A DNA stretch of 64,000 nucleotides from G965240465 sp965249525 (GTDB lineage Bacteria; SAR324; JACQKK01): the NCBI GenBank assembly GCA_965249525.1, contig OZ252237.1:930001-994000 (forward strand). The letters run 5' to 3'. Under the pieces are notes generated by a model. It saw only the letters and a program-made list of their open reading frames with translations. It did no database searches and was not told where the DNA came from. Both the position numbers and the translations under genes were made by a program. This document shows, in pieces, positions 8,717 through 16,832 of this stretch; position 1 is the first letter of the stretch; the number at the start of each line of letters is the position of its first letter.

Positions 8717-9739
8717 CTATCCACCGCCATTTTCCAGCTGCTCTTTGGTATATTGCAAGAAAGCCTTATTCAACTCATAGCCCACACCGTTGCGTTTTTC
8801 CAAGACGGCGGCTGTCAGGGTGGTGCCGCTTCCGCAGAACGGATCCAATACGGTTTCCCCCACAAAACTATATGCCTTTATCAAACGCAGGGGCAGCTCA
8901 GAGGGAAACGGAGAGACGTGGTTTCGACTGCCGCCGCTTTTCTCTGGTTTCATAGTCCACACATCGGAATTTTTCAGTGACAACCAAAAAGCTTTGTTCA
9001 ATTTGGATTGTTCTTTGGCTTGTTGGTCAATATGTGCATATTTTTTCACCCCCGATTTTTCTGGTTTATGCAATTCTAAAATAAATTCGTGCATGTTGTT
9101 GAGCAGTATTCCACCGGGATATGGATAGGTGCCAAAGTGCGCACGAACCCCATTGGTCTTGTGCCATATAATATCCCGCTTAAAAACAAACCCGATTTGC
9201 TCACACAAATCAATGGATTTTCCAACCAAATTCAGGGTTCTGTAACTACCGTTGTTTCTGACTGGCAGATTCATGATATTGAGGAAAAATTTTCTGCCAG
9301 GCTGCAAAACCCGAAATACTTCCGCCCATACCTTCCCGATTTCCAACAGCCATTCATTCAAATCATGAATGCTGCCCAAATCGCTGGCATCATTTTCTGA
9401 ATACATTTTTGCATTGAAATACGGCGGAGAAGTAATACACAAGTGGACGCTGCCGTCCTCCAGACTGTCCATGCTGCGCGCATCCCCCAGGTATAGTTTT
9501 TGTTCAGTTCCATGAACATGCAGTACAGTCTTGGCTGCAATGGTTGTGTTTGGTTTTACACCCGCAGTGATTTTAACCTTTTTGACTTCAGCAAGTGCAA
9601 AACGATATTGTCCACTGGCAGATTTATAACTCTTCAATAGATTGCAGCGGGCAAGTCCGTGAACCTCCCTGACCCCCACACCCAAGTAGGCAGCAACCTC
9701 CCCCACCGATAGATAGCTTCTGGTGGTGTAATCTTTCAT
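8717..9739 (-). CDS. Beta-class DNA methyltransferase (N4-C or N6-A) with N-terminal helix-turn-helix
   Basis: 340 residues. Catalytic motif IV TSPPYF is at residues 103-108 and the SAM-binding motif I DPFCGSGTT is near the C-terminus (about 298-306). That order (IV first, I last) defines the beta class. SPPY is found in both N4-cytosine and N6-adenine enzymes, so the modified base is undecided. The first 55 residues (YLSVGEVAAYLGVGVREVHGLARCNLL...SGQYRF) are an excisionase/MerR-like winged helix, an unusual addition that could help target choice or autoregulation. No restriction endonuclease is adjacent (neighbours: ATP-grasp gene and CorC-type gene), so this looks like a solitary methyltransferase. 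Confidence 0.85.
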   Translation of the reverse strand: MKDYTTRSYLSVGEVAAYLGVGVREVHGLARCNLLKSYKSASGQYRFALAEVKKVKITAGVKPNTTIAAKTVLHVHGTEQKLYLGDARSMDSLEDGSVHLCITSPPYFNAKMYSENDASDLGSIHDLNEWLLEIGKVWAEVFRVLQPGRKFFLNIMNLPVRNNGSYRTLNLVGKSIDLCEQIGFVFKRDIIWHKTNGVRAHFGTYPYPGGILLNNMHEFILELHKPEKSGVKKYAHIDQQAKEQSKLNKAFWLSLKNSDVWTMKPEKSGGSRNHVSPFPSELPLRLIKAYSFVGETVLDPFCGSGTTLTAAVLEKRNGVGYELNKAFLQYTKEQLENGGG

Positions 9740-9785
9740 GGCCCATCGTCTTGTATTTGCGCCTGTCTCTCTGTGCTGTGATCCC

Positions 9786-11108
9786 TCACTGTGCCGTGGC
9801 TGCAGATGATTTCTTGGCTGGCTGCGGTTTGGTTTCTGGTTTGGGTTGTTCTTCTGGGAGTTTTTCTATGGCGATGTTGATCAGCCGCTGCTGGTCGCGT
9901 TCTATCACCCGAAACAGATGACCTGCGTATCGATATTCCCAGTTGACCGCAGGCAGTTGACCAACTTGCTCAATCAAGAAACCCCCCAGGCTTTCATAGC
10001 TGCGTTCTTCTGGAAATTCCAATTTGAGTTCGGTTTCCAGGTCACTAATGCTGATGCGGGCATCGGCGCGCAATTGGTTTTTGCCCACAGACAGCAGTTT
10101 AATATCTTCTTGGTCTTGCTCATCTTGAATTTCCCCCATCAGTTCTTCCAAGATGTCTTCCATAGTAATCAAGCCACTGGTGCCGCCGAATTCATCCACC
10201 ACAATAGCCATGTGCATGCGTTTTTGCTTCATCAGACGAAACACCTCTGTAATTGGCATGGACTCAGGCACAAACAAAGCCGGCAGCAGCCGTTTGGCAA
10301 GATACGATTCTTTTGCAGAAGCTTGGTGATCTTCAAGCAGCTGCTTGGTAAAAAATATCCCCTGAATGTTGTCGCTGTTCTTGCGAAATACCGGAATACG
10401 GCTGTAACCGCTTTTTTTGGTCAGTTCAATCAGTTCCCCACGGGTGGTTTGATCTGAGGCCAACAGCATCTCCGTACGTGGCGACATAATTTCTCGGGTG
10501 GTGATGTCTTGGAATTTGAACACAGCGGAAAGCAAGCGTTCTTGTTCACTATCCAGGGTTCCCTGCTGGCCAGCTATGCGCAGCATGTAGTTGAGATCCT
10601 CAGCAGTAATCACATGATTCTGGTTCATCTGCCCGTACTTGCCAAAAAAGAACATCATGGCATTGACAATGTGCGTCATTAGCCAGGTAACAGGATAAAA
10701 CAGCACATGAAAGCTGCCTGCGATGTTCATAGCCAAAGGAGCCAGTTGAGGCGCATACACCCGTGCAAAAGCCTTGGGAGTAATTTCACTGCTGAATAAC
10801 AACAACAAGGTCATGCCCCCAATGGCAGCAGCCAGGGCATTGTCTTGCAGCAGACGGCTGGCAATATCGGTAGCCAGTACACTGGCAGTGATATTAAAGA
10901 TGTTGTTGCCTATCAGAATGCTGGTCAACACCTCGCCAGGATTATCCCGCCAGACACGCAAACTACGCGCCCAACGTGGATAACGCTCCAGCAAATGCTC
11001 CAACTTGCCCAAAGACAACGCAGTTAACGCCGTCTCCGAACCGGAAAACACCCCAGACATTATCAGGCATAGCACGATGCCTGTTAACTCCCAGGTTGTC
11101 GTACTCAC
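9786..11108 (-). CDS. CNNM/CorC-HlyC family membrane protein with CBS domains
   Basis: 440 residues. The N-terminal 190 residues are a DUF21 membrane domain with several hydrophobic helices (GIVLCLIMSGVFSGSETALTAL is the family opening). A CBS pair spans about 195-330 (MSPRTEMLLASDQTT; MAIVVDEFGGTSGLITMEDILEELMGEI). The CorC_HlyC domain follows (ISISDLETELKLEF...ESLGGFLIEQVG), and a charged Pro/Lys tail ends the protein. The family is linked to Mg2+/Co2+ efflux or homeostasis in the inner membrane. Members were earlier called hemolysins without good evidence. Stand-alone minus-strand gene. Confidence 0.9.
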   Translation of the reverse strand: MSTTTWELTGIVLCLIMSGVFSGSETALTALSLGKLEHLLERYPRWARSLRVWRDNPGEVLTSILIGNNIFNITASVLATDIASRLLQDNALAAAIGGMTLLLLFSSEITPKAFARVYAPQLAPLAMNIAGSFHVLFYPVTWLMTHIVNAMMFFFGKYGQMNQNHVITAEDLNYMLRIAGQQGTLDSEQERLLSAVFKFQDITTREIMSPRTEMLLASDQTTRGELIELTKKSGYSRIPVFRKNSDNIQGIFFTKQLLEDHQASAKESYLAKRLLPALFVPESMPITEVFRLMKQKRMHMAIVVDEFGGTSGLITMEDILEELMGEIQDEQDQEDIKLLSVGKNQLRADARISISDLETELKLEFPEERSYESLGGFLIEQVGQLPAVNWEYRYAGHLFRVIERDQQRLINIAIEKLPEEQPKPETKPQPAKKSSAATAQ

Positions 11109-11419
11109 AAGCTTAAACTTACTCCCTTAAAAATATCACTTAAGGTTTCCATACACCCCTTCTGCTTCCCTGCAATGATTTGCTAAATCCATTCTTCTGC
11201 GCAAAGCCCGTCCCCGTAGCTGCCACCAGCCACAAAAACGGAATACACCAACAGCCAAATGCTGCGAAGGAGGCTTTTCTTCTTGCTGCATGAAAATTCG
11301 TTATCAATTGCGGATTTGAAATATAACCACGCTGATCCGAGGCACATCTCAGGTTTTCATCGTCACATAGCAATAAACATATTGCAAGCAATTTTATCAC
11401 TGAAGACCGCATCCCTCTA
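11109..11419. other. 311-nt gap with no convincing gene
   Basis: Between the CorC-type gene and the pseudo-protease. A 90-codon minus-strand frame (11140-11412) exists, but its predicted protein has no recognisable domain, scattered Cys and no clear ribosome-binding site. I see no tRNA-like fold or strong hairpin. It may hold the promoter of the CorC-type gene. Confidence 0.5.
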
Positions 11420-12973
11420 TCAAGGTTGGCTGTAAGAACTCAGGCGGGAGGTGGTTTGTTCTGTGGTATTGGGATTGGGAGGAATTCCATAACGCTGCGC
11501 AATGCGTCGGTTGGCTTCTTGGATATCCGCAGCAGAGAACACCAGCAACCCTACATTTTGTCCCGATATGGTGCTAATCAAGTGGTGTTGATCTTGTGGT
11601 GCAGCCAAAGCCTGTCGGAATTCTTGCAGTGAACGAACCTGCAAGCCGTTAACCGACTGAATGATGGTATTTTCAGCATTTTCGTAGTCTAGGTTAACGG
11701 CATCGGACAGTACTTTAGAGATAATCAGCACACGGGAGATATCTTCATCTTTTTCACGTCTTTGTCGCAAGAGAAATTCTACGGTCAGTCGCTGGGGGGC
11801 GTTATTTTTCCATTTGGCACCCCAGCTTTGCAGGTAGCCCAGGTTGAATTCTTGGAAGACCATCCCGCCAAAAACTTCATAATCGGGAGGGATGTCCCGT
11901 GGGGGCGGCAGGACGCGAAATCCTGAGGAAGAAGTGCGCTGCCTTTCAATATTGATATTGAGTAGTTTTTTATTGCGCAGCAATTGTACAGCTACCTGTG
12001 GTTGTGAAGTGGTATTGAGAAGCACTTGAAAAGGGATGCGCCCAAAAACCGCATGAGAGACTCCGCCTTCGGCGTCAATGGGCAAGCCAAGCATGCGCAG
12101 GAGGACATCACCTTTACGTAGTTCTTTGGCACCGGATCCTTCTGCATACAGGTTGTTGATGCGTATGCCTCCGCCTCTGGCGGTAAGCCCCAGGGACTTG
12201 CGCAGATGTGGATGATCCAGAGGCTGCCAGTCAAAACCACGATTAGCAAACACTTCTCGTGGTCCCGCATTAACAAACATTGCCAGCATGCCCCTGAGGA
12301 TAAGGCGCACTTCGTTTTTGTTTTGATAGGCGGTTAATCCTATCAGTCGATTTTGGTGGATAGCGGCTTCGCCGTCGCGGATTTTTTGCAGGCTGGTGTT
12401 CAACCAAACAGCAGGGGTTTCCAGCAGGAAATCATAAGGGGAAGTGTGTTGGTTATAGCGAACAATCTCTGCTGCACTTTGTTCAAAGTGTCCCGAGCGC
12501 CAGCGGGTGATGGTAAGGCTCAACAGCCCTGCTGGGGGATGAGACAATGCCATAGGCTTTAAGCCTTGCCAGAAAGGGGCGGATGACACCCTTAGCAGGG
12601 CCAAATTGGCAGCATAATCCACCCGTTCCACTGTGGCGGAGTAATCGGGAGGTCGCCCATTTTTGCGTACTTGAATCAATTGGGCATTAGCCACCAGTGC
12701 TGCGGTGGTCAGCAAGCGTTGTGCGGTTATCACTACCGCACTGCCTCTGCGAGTATCCTCTTTCCCGGAAAGCCATGGCAGTCGTGCGTTCCAATTTTTG
12801 GCATTCACCCTCACACTCACCATAGAAGCAGCATTGGTGACCTGTGCCCGTGCTGTACCGATATTCACCACCAGCATAGCGGTTAGCAGCCCCACCAGCA
12901 GCAGCAGAGGCCGCCCAGACCCAAAAGAGTTACCTGTGATTGCAGAAGATGAGGAAAATTCGCTTGGAATCAA
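11420..12973 (-). CDS. Exported HtrA-like protein lacking the catalytic triad (pseudo-protease)
   Basis: 517 residues. A signal-like hydrophobic segment (about 23-43, ending TARAQ) suggests export. A trypsin-like fold of the DegP/HtrA family follows, but each triad position is changed. The His segment LTNAHVV is LTTAALV (His to Ala at about 92), the Asp segment DLALL is NLALL (N123), and the Ser motif GNSGGP is DGEAAI (about 200-205). Two PDZ-like segments follow (GGGIRINNLYAEGSGAKELRKGDVLL and the C-terminal IQSVNGLQVRSLQEFRQAL). It lies 74 nt downstream of an intact HtrA paralogue with the same architecture. It probably binds or scaffolds substrates rather than cutting them. The exact family boundary is my inference. 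Confidence 0.72.
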   Translation of the reverse strand: MIPSEFSSSSAITGNSFGSGRPLLLLVGLLTAMLVVNIGTARAQVTNAASMVSVRVNAKNWNARLPWLSGKEDTRRGSAVVITAQRLLTTAALVANAQLIQVRKNGRPPDYSATVERVDYAANLALLRVSSAPFWQGLKPMALSHPPAGLLSLTITRWRSGHFEQSAAEIVRYNQHTSPYDFLLETPAVWLNTSLQKIRDGEAAIHQNRLIGLTAYQNKNEVRLILRGMLAMFVNAGPREVFANRGFDWQPLDHPHLRKSLGLTARGGGIRINNLYAEGSGAKELRKGDVLLRMLGLPIDAEGGVSHAVFGRIPFQVLLNTTSQPQVAVQLLRNKKLLNINIERQRTSSSGFRVLPPPRDIPPDYEVFGGMVFQEFNLGYLQSWGAKWKNNAPQRLTVEFLLRQRREKDEDISRVLIISKVLSDAVNLDYENAENTIIQSVNGLQVRSLQEFRQALAAPQDQHHLISTISGQNVGLLVFSAADIQEANRRIAQRYGIPPNPNTTEQTTSRLSSYSQP

Positions 12974-13047
12974 GATTTGGTGCTGGCTAAGGAGAAAAAA
13001 GGTTATGCGATAATACTACCAGAGGGAACTCTAAAAAAACTAGTGAT

Positions 13048-14679
13048 TTAAAGCCTGCGGTCTTGGGTGATGTTGTATGAACGCAAAATGCCCAAGTGTG
13101 CCTTATCGGCTTCATCACGATTGAACACCAGCAAAATGTCACCCGGGTCAAGCAGCAGCTGGATAGTAGAACTAGCAGCATCCAAGGCATCGCTGACATC
13201 CTTCAGTGAGCGAATGGGCTGTCCGTTAATTTGACGGACGATTCGCCCTGCAAAGTTGCGATAGGGAATGTTGATGGCATGGGGCAGGATGCGTGTCAGT
13301 ACAATGGGGGGCTTGTCGGCAGTAGATAACTGTGGTTCTTCCAAAGATTGGTAAGCATGCGCATAAAGCAGATGTGGCGCATCTGCGGCATTGGAAGCAT
13401 TAAACAATTCGCGTTCCAACTGCATGAACACCAACCCTGCAAATATCAAGTAGTGGGGGGGAGAGTCGTAACGGTAACGCTTAAAAGGCGCACGCGCCCA
13501 AGGCTGCATGGTAATGGAAAGATGCAGGATGGTGCCGTCGCGCAGCACTTTGAGAGAAAGCTCTTCGCCGCTCAGCTTTTCCTCTGCCATCTGTTCCAAT
13601 GCCACCCGATGCCCCCCATATACAATGGTGCCATCGTTTTCTACTTTATGACCTTCAATCTCCAAAATCACATCGCCGCTGTTCAGTTGTCCTTCTGCAG
13701 AAGCCCCTTGCAGAACATGATTGACTACCACCCCGCTTTGTTCCTTTGCCAGTCCCAAGAACCCCCGCTTGGCTGTGTTGCGCAGCGGTGTAGTTAAAGC
13801 CCCCAGTTCGGTATAGCCATCGTAGTTGCCATCTTCCACATCCCGCAAGAAACGCTTTACCACCGGAGTGGGAATGAAAAAACCCACATCATTCAAACTG
13901 CGGCTGCTTTGGAAGGCAACCCCCACCACCCGACCATTCTGCACCACAGGTCCCCCACTATTGCCAGGGTTAATGGCTGAATCCGTTTGCACTGCCAAAT
14001 GGGCATCCGAACCAGAATGCACATACTGCCAAAACTGCACCCGAGACACCACCCCCTCCGTACGAGAAATCCGCTTGCCTCCGACAGGAAATCCATAAGT
14101 ACGCACCCGACTCCTCAAAGAAGGCAGCCCTCCAAAACGCAAAGGTTTCACTCCAACAGCAAATTGCTCGCTGTCTACCCGCAGCAATGCCAAATCGCTG
14201 TCATGTGCAATATATTCCACTGTTGCCAGTATGGGCGTGCTGTTGTTGTGTTGACGCACCAACACCTGACGCGCATCGCTCACCACGTGCGCATTGGTCA
14301 AAATCTGTCCCTCGCCGATGATAAAACCAGAACCCCCAGGACTTTTCGGGGGCTGCGGCTGCCACGGAGAATACCAATCCGCTCGCTGCTGAGTCAGTGT
14401 AATCTCCACCACCACCGATTCCACCCGATCCTTGCCAAAAATAGCCACCCAGTCAGCAGCCCACAGCACCCCTACTGCGGTTATGGCTGCCACCACTGCT
14501 GCCAATCCCACCGAACTTCTTATGACCCACAAAAGCCCCATGATTATCCGCAATGGCCCCACCCTCAGCAGCCAAAACAACCCCCTGCCCCGCTGTGATT
14601 CCTCACGCACTGGATGCTTACGAGCAGCATCATGAACAGAAGAATCTAATTTGGGTGGCTTTTTTTTCGGTGAAGCCAT
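13048..14679 (-). CDS. HtrA/Deg-like trypsin-fold serine protease with PDZ domains, membrane anchored
   Basis: 543 residues. A Lys-rich N-terminus is followed by one or two hydrophobic segments (about 34-80) that would anchor the protein with the protease outside. The catalytic triad is intact: H131 in ILTNAHVV, D162 in HDSDLALL, S241 in NPGNSGGP. A PDZ domain (GVVVNHVLQGASAEGQLNSGDVIL) and a second C-terminal PDZ-like part (RIVRQINGQPIRSLKDVSDAL) follow. The long form with a distant second PDZ resembles the plant-Deg/archaeal-like branch rather than E. coli DegP. It is expected to act in envelope protein quality control. A pseudo-protease paralogue follows on the same strand, and small membrane ORFs precede it. 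Confidence 0.88.
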   Translation of the reverse strand: MASPKKKPPKLDSSVHDAARKHPVREESQRGRGLFWLLRVGPLRIIMGLLWVIRSSVGLAAVVAAITAVGVLWAADWVAIFGKDRVESVVVEITLTQQRADWYSPWQPQPPKSPGGSGFIIGEGQILTNAHVVSDARQVLVRQHNNSTPILATVEYIAHDSDLALLRVDSEQFAVGVKPLRFGGLPSLRSRVRTYGFPVGGKRISRTEGVVSRVQFWQYVHSGSDAHLAVQTDSAINPGNSGGPVVQNGRVVGVAFQSSRSLNDVGFFIPTPVVKRFLRDVEDGNYDGYTELGALTTPLRNTAKRGFLGLAKEQSGVVVNHVLQGASAEGQLNSGDVILEIEGHKVENDGTIVYGGHRVALEQMAEEKLSGEELSLKVLRDGTILHLSITMQPWARAPFKRYRYDSPPHYLIFAGLVFMQLERELFNASNAADAPHLLYAHAYQSLEEPQLSTADKPPIVLTRILPHAINIPYRNFAGRIVRQINGQPIRSLKDVSDALDAASSTIQLLLDPGDILLVFNRDEADKAHLGILRSYNITQDRRL

Positions 14680-14694
14680 GATTACAACAAACTG

Positions 14695-14889
14695 CTAAGA
14701 ACGGGATTTACCCCTCAATTGATCAAAAAAACCTGTCCGCGACAAGGGCTTGTATATCGGTAAATAGGTCATCAAGGTAGCCAATATACACATAACCAAG
14801 CCCCCCATAATAATTTGCGGCACAATCGCAATAATTGCGATCCAAGCAAAAACAAAAAACTTAAACAATAATCCCCACAACTCAAACAT
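14695..14889 (-). CDS. Small membrane protein, 64 residues
   Basis: I do not recognise this family. The protein begins MFELWGLLFKFFVFAWIAII and has two hydrophobic stretches (about 5-25 and 28-46) separated by PQIIMGG. It ends in a basic tail (RTGFFDQLRGKSRS). It sits 15 nt upstream of the HtrA-like protease gene and 18 nt downstream of a 29-residue membrane ORF on the same strand. The spacing suggests one transcript and possibly a role at the membrane with the protease. Short, so the call rests on membrane character and spacing only. Confidence 0.5.
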   Translation of the reverse strand: MFELWGLLFKFFVFAWIAIIAIVPQIIMGGLVMCILATLMTYLPIYKPLSRTGFFDQLRGKSRS

Positions 14890-14907
14890 ATGGTGCTTCC
14901 TTAAAAA

Positions 14908-14997
14908 TTACTCCCTATCCCTGGTGGCCATTAAAAACGACATCCCCGCACAAACCAACAACAGCAGCACAGCCCCAAATATCAAACCCCAGCTCAT
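14908..14997 (-). CDS. Tiny single-span membrane ORF, 29 residues
   Basis: Too short for ordinary gene calling. From ATG at 14997-14995 it reads MSWGLIFGAVLLLLVCAG followed by MSFLMATRDRE and TAA. That is one clean transmembrane helix with a charged end. It is on the same strand as, and 18 nt ahead of, the 64-residue membrane protein. A competing ATG seven bases upstream in another frame has the better GGGAG spacing but gives a non-descript peptide. Could be a chance hydrophobic frame. Confidence 0.35.
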   Translation of the reverse strand: MSWGLIFGAVLLLLVCAGMSFLMATRDRE

Positions 14998-15120
14998 CTT
15001 TCATACTCCCACAAAAAAACGCATCAAACCCTCACTTGCCACCTGTCGTTCACATAGACAATCCCATGCTAACCCACCTCTGTTTACTTTGCCAAGAAAT
15101 ACTCCTTAATCTCCACCAGC

Positions 15121-16287
15121 TTATGCTAACATCAATTGCGGTGTAAGCGCATCTGCAAGCAGCAATCCTTGGGGGGTAAGCCAAAGGACATCCTGCTGTC
15201 GGGCAGCCAGTTGCAGCTGAACCCATTGTTGGGAAATGTGCTGCTGATGCACAGTCCAGTTGGTGTGAAACTGCTGCTGCCATTGGGTGATATTCAAGCC
15301 TGCAGTTTGTCTTAATGCCAGCATCAGGGCTTCATTGGCGCGTTGTTGGGGAGTGGTATGCTCCTGCCATGCGATGGGAAGCTGTTGCTGTCCAATCGCC
15401 TGCTGCCAGTCTTTCAAGCTGCGTTGGTTAGCCCAGCGGCGTTGTTCCAAGTAGCTGTGAGCGCTGGGTCCCAAGCCCAGATAATGACCATGCTGCCAGA
15501 CCAGCAGGTTTTGCTTGCTTTGACGCTGCGGTTTGGAGAAGTTGGAGACCTCATACTGCTGCCAGCCCCGTTGCTGCAAGGTTTGGATTGCCCACAGCAT
15601 GGTTTCAGCTTGGCTATCCTGTTGTTGACGATGCCAGTCCCTCAGGTCGGCAGAACGCCCAAACGGCGTGTGAGACTCCAGCTCCAAGGCATACAAAGAA
15701 AGGTGCGGGGGTTCAAATTGCATGGCATGAAAAAGACTGTGGCAAAAACGGCTTTCCCCGATATAGGGAGCCCCCAGCATCAAGTCCAAGTTGTAATTGG
15801 CTATGGCACCCGTGGCTACCGCTTCAGCTGCTTGGTGCGACTGTTCCTTCCTATGTCTGCGTCCCAAAGCCCGCAAACTCTTGTCATCAAAACTCTGCAA
15901 CCCCAAACTTACCCGATTCACACCCAAATCAGCCAACCCCCTCAAATAATCCGCCCCGACATCTTCCGGATTCAACTCCCAAGTAATTTCCGCATCCCCC
16001 GCTATAGAAAAACACCCACGCAATCCCTTCAACAAACGCTCCGCCTGCCGAACCTCCAAAGATGAAGGGGTCCCGCCTCCCACATATACGCTGCCCACCT
16101 CCCCCAAAGCCTCACCCCAAGCAGCTGCCGCCATCACAGCCTCCGCTGACACAGCTGCTAGATACCCTTCCCGTGCTGCAGCATTATCAAGGCATACCGC
16201 AAAAGCACAAAACGGACACACCGAAGCACAAAACGGCACATGCACATACAATCCACTTGCCATTGCGCTCCCTTTGTCCCCCATCAC
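15121..16287 (-). CDS. hemW: HemW-like radical SAM protein (heme chaperone)
   Basis: 388 residues. The radical-SAM cluster motif is C20-x3-C24-x2-C27 in LYVHVPFCASVCPFCAF, the C-x3-C-x2-C pattern of HemN/HemW. The glycine-rich VYVGGGTPSSLE and the ELNPEDV and GLQSFDDKSLRALGR segments follow as in HemW. The C-terminal half (LKDWQQAIG, NEALMLALRQTAGL) is the HemN_C-like winged domain. HemW binds heme and delivers it to respiratory enzymes; it is not the oxygen-independent coproporphyrinogen oxidase, though often so named. It starts 7 nt after the stop of a small membrane-protein gene, likely in one operon. Confidence 0.9.
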   Translation of the reverse strand: MMGDKGSAMASGLYVHVPFCASVCPFCAFAVCLDNAAAREGYLAAVSAEAVMAAAAWGEALGEVGSVYVGGGTPSSLEVRQAERLLKGLRGCFSIAGDAEITWELNPEDVGADYLRGLADLGVNRVSLGLQSFDDKSLRALGRRHRKEQSHQAAEAVATGAIANYNLDLMLGAPYIGESRFCHSLFHAMQFEPPHLSLYALELESHTPFGRSADLRDWHRQQQDSQAETMLWAIQTLQQRGWQQYEVSNFSKPQRQSKQNLLVWQHGHYLGLGPSAHSYLEQRRWANQRSLKDWQQAIGQQQLPIAWQEHTTPQQRANEALMLALRQTAGLNITQWQQQFHTNWTVHQQHISQQWVQLQLAARQQDVLWLTPQGLLLADALTPQLMLA

Positions 16288-16294
16288 ACCATCC

Positions 16295-16648
16295 CTAAAA
16301 AGGATTGAAACCCACTATCGGTAGCTGGTGCCACCACAAGTAAAAAATCGCCACCAGCGACAGCACTTCCAATACCCTGTCCAGACGACTCCACTCCGCC
16401 AGCACACTCCCTGCACGCCCCACACTCAGCAGCACCACAGCCCAAGCAGCATACTGCGGAAATAACCCAGGCTTACCAAAGGCAATGCTCAATAACGCAG
16501 CCCCCGCCATGAAAGCCCACACACGGAAAGCTCCCCAAAATAAACCGTCAGAACGCCTCCCAGGTGAAATTATCTGAAACAACCACAACCCACACAAAAG
16601 CAAAGAAAACACTACTAAGGGTAATTTCATCTCCCTCTCCTCTATCAA
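16295..16648 (-). CDS. Membrane protein of unknown function, 117 residues
   Basis: Not recognised. Hydrophobic segments lie at about 9-27, 41-60, 64-80 and 92-108, so three to four membrane spans are likely, with short charged loops (SPGRRSDG; AEWSRLDRVLE). An alternative ATG six codons in (MKLPLVVF) is an equally good start. It is directly upstream of hemW with a 7-nt gap, so the two are probably co-expressed. Function not inferable. Confidence 0.6.
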   Translation of the reverse strand: MIEEREMKLPLVVFSLLLCGLWLFQIISPGRRSDGLFWGAFRVWAFMAGAALLSIAFGKPGLFPQYAAWAVVLLSVGRAGSVLAEWSRLDRVLEVLSLVAIFYLWWHQLPIVGFNPF

Positions 16649-16708
16649 TTATTGAATAAAAATATCCTACCCCATCATAAAGTACCTACGCCCAATATAA
16701 AATAACAC

Positions 16709-16752
16709 AAAAAAACCTGCCCCGTCCCATTCCTTTTGTGAAGGATGGGGGT
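16709..16752 (-). terminator. Possible rho-independent terminator of iolC
   Basis: On the minus strand, downstream of the iolC stop, an imperfect hairpin forms between CCCATCCTT and AAGGAATGGG with one bulge. After a GC-rich spacer it runs into seven consecutive T (plus-strand A-run 16709-16715). The stem is imperfect, so this is tentative. Confidence 0.4.
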
Positions 16753-16832
16753 GATTGCGTTATTTTGCAAGGGGGTGCAGAGAAAAGGGGTTGGCATTTC
16801 CTGCCAAAGAGTCCTTGAGGAAGCACCACAGC

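Noticed and set aside
11140..11412. 90-codon minus-strand frame between the CorC-type gene and the pseudo-protease
   Set aside because: No domain, no membrane or signal pattern, scattered Cys residues and no ribosome-binding site; looks like a chance open frame.
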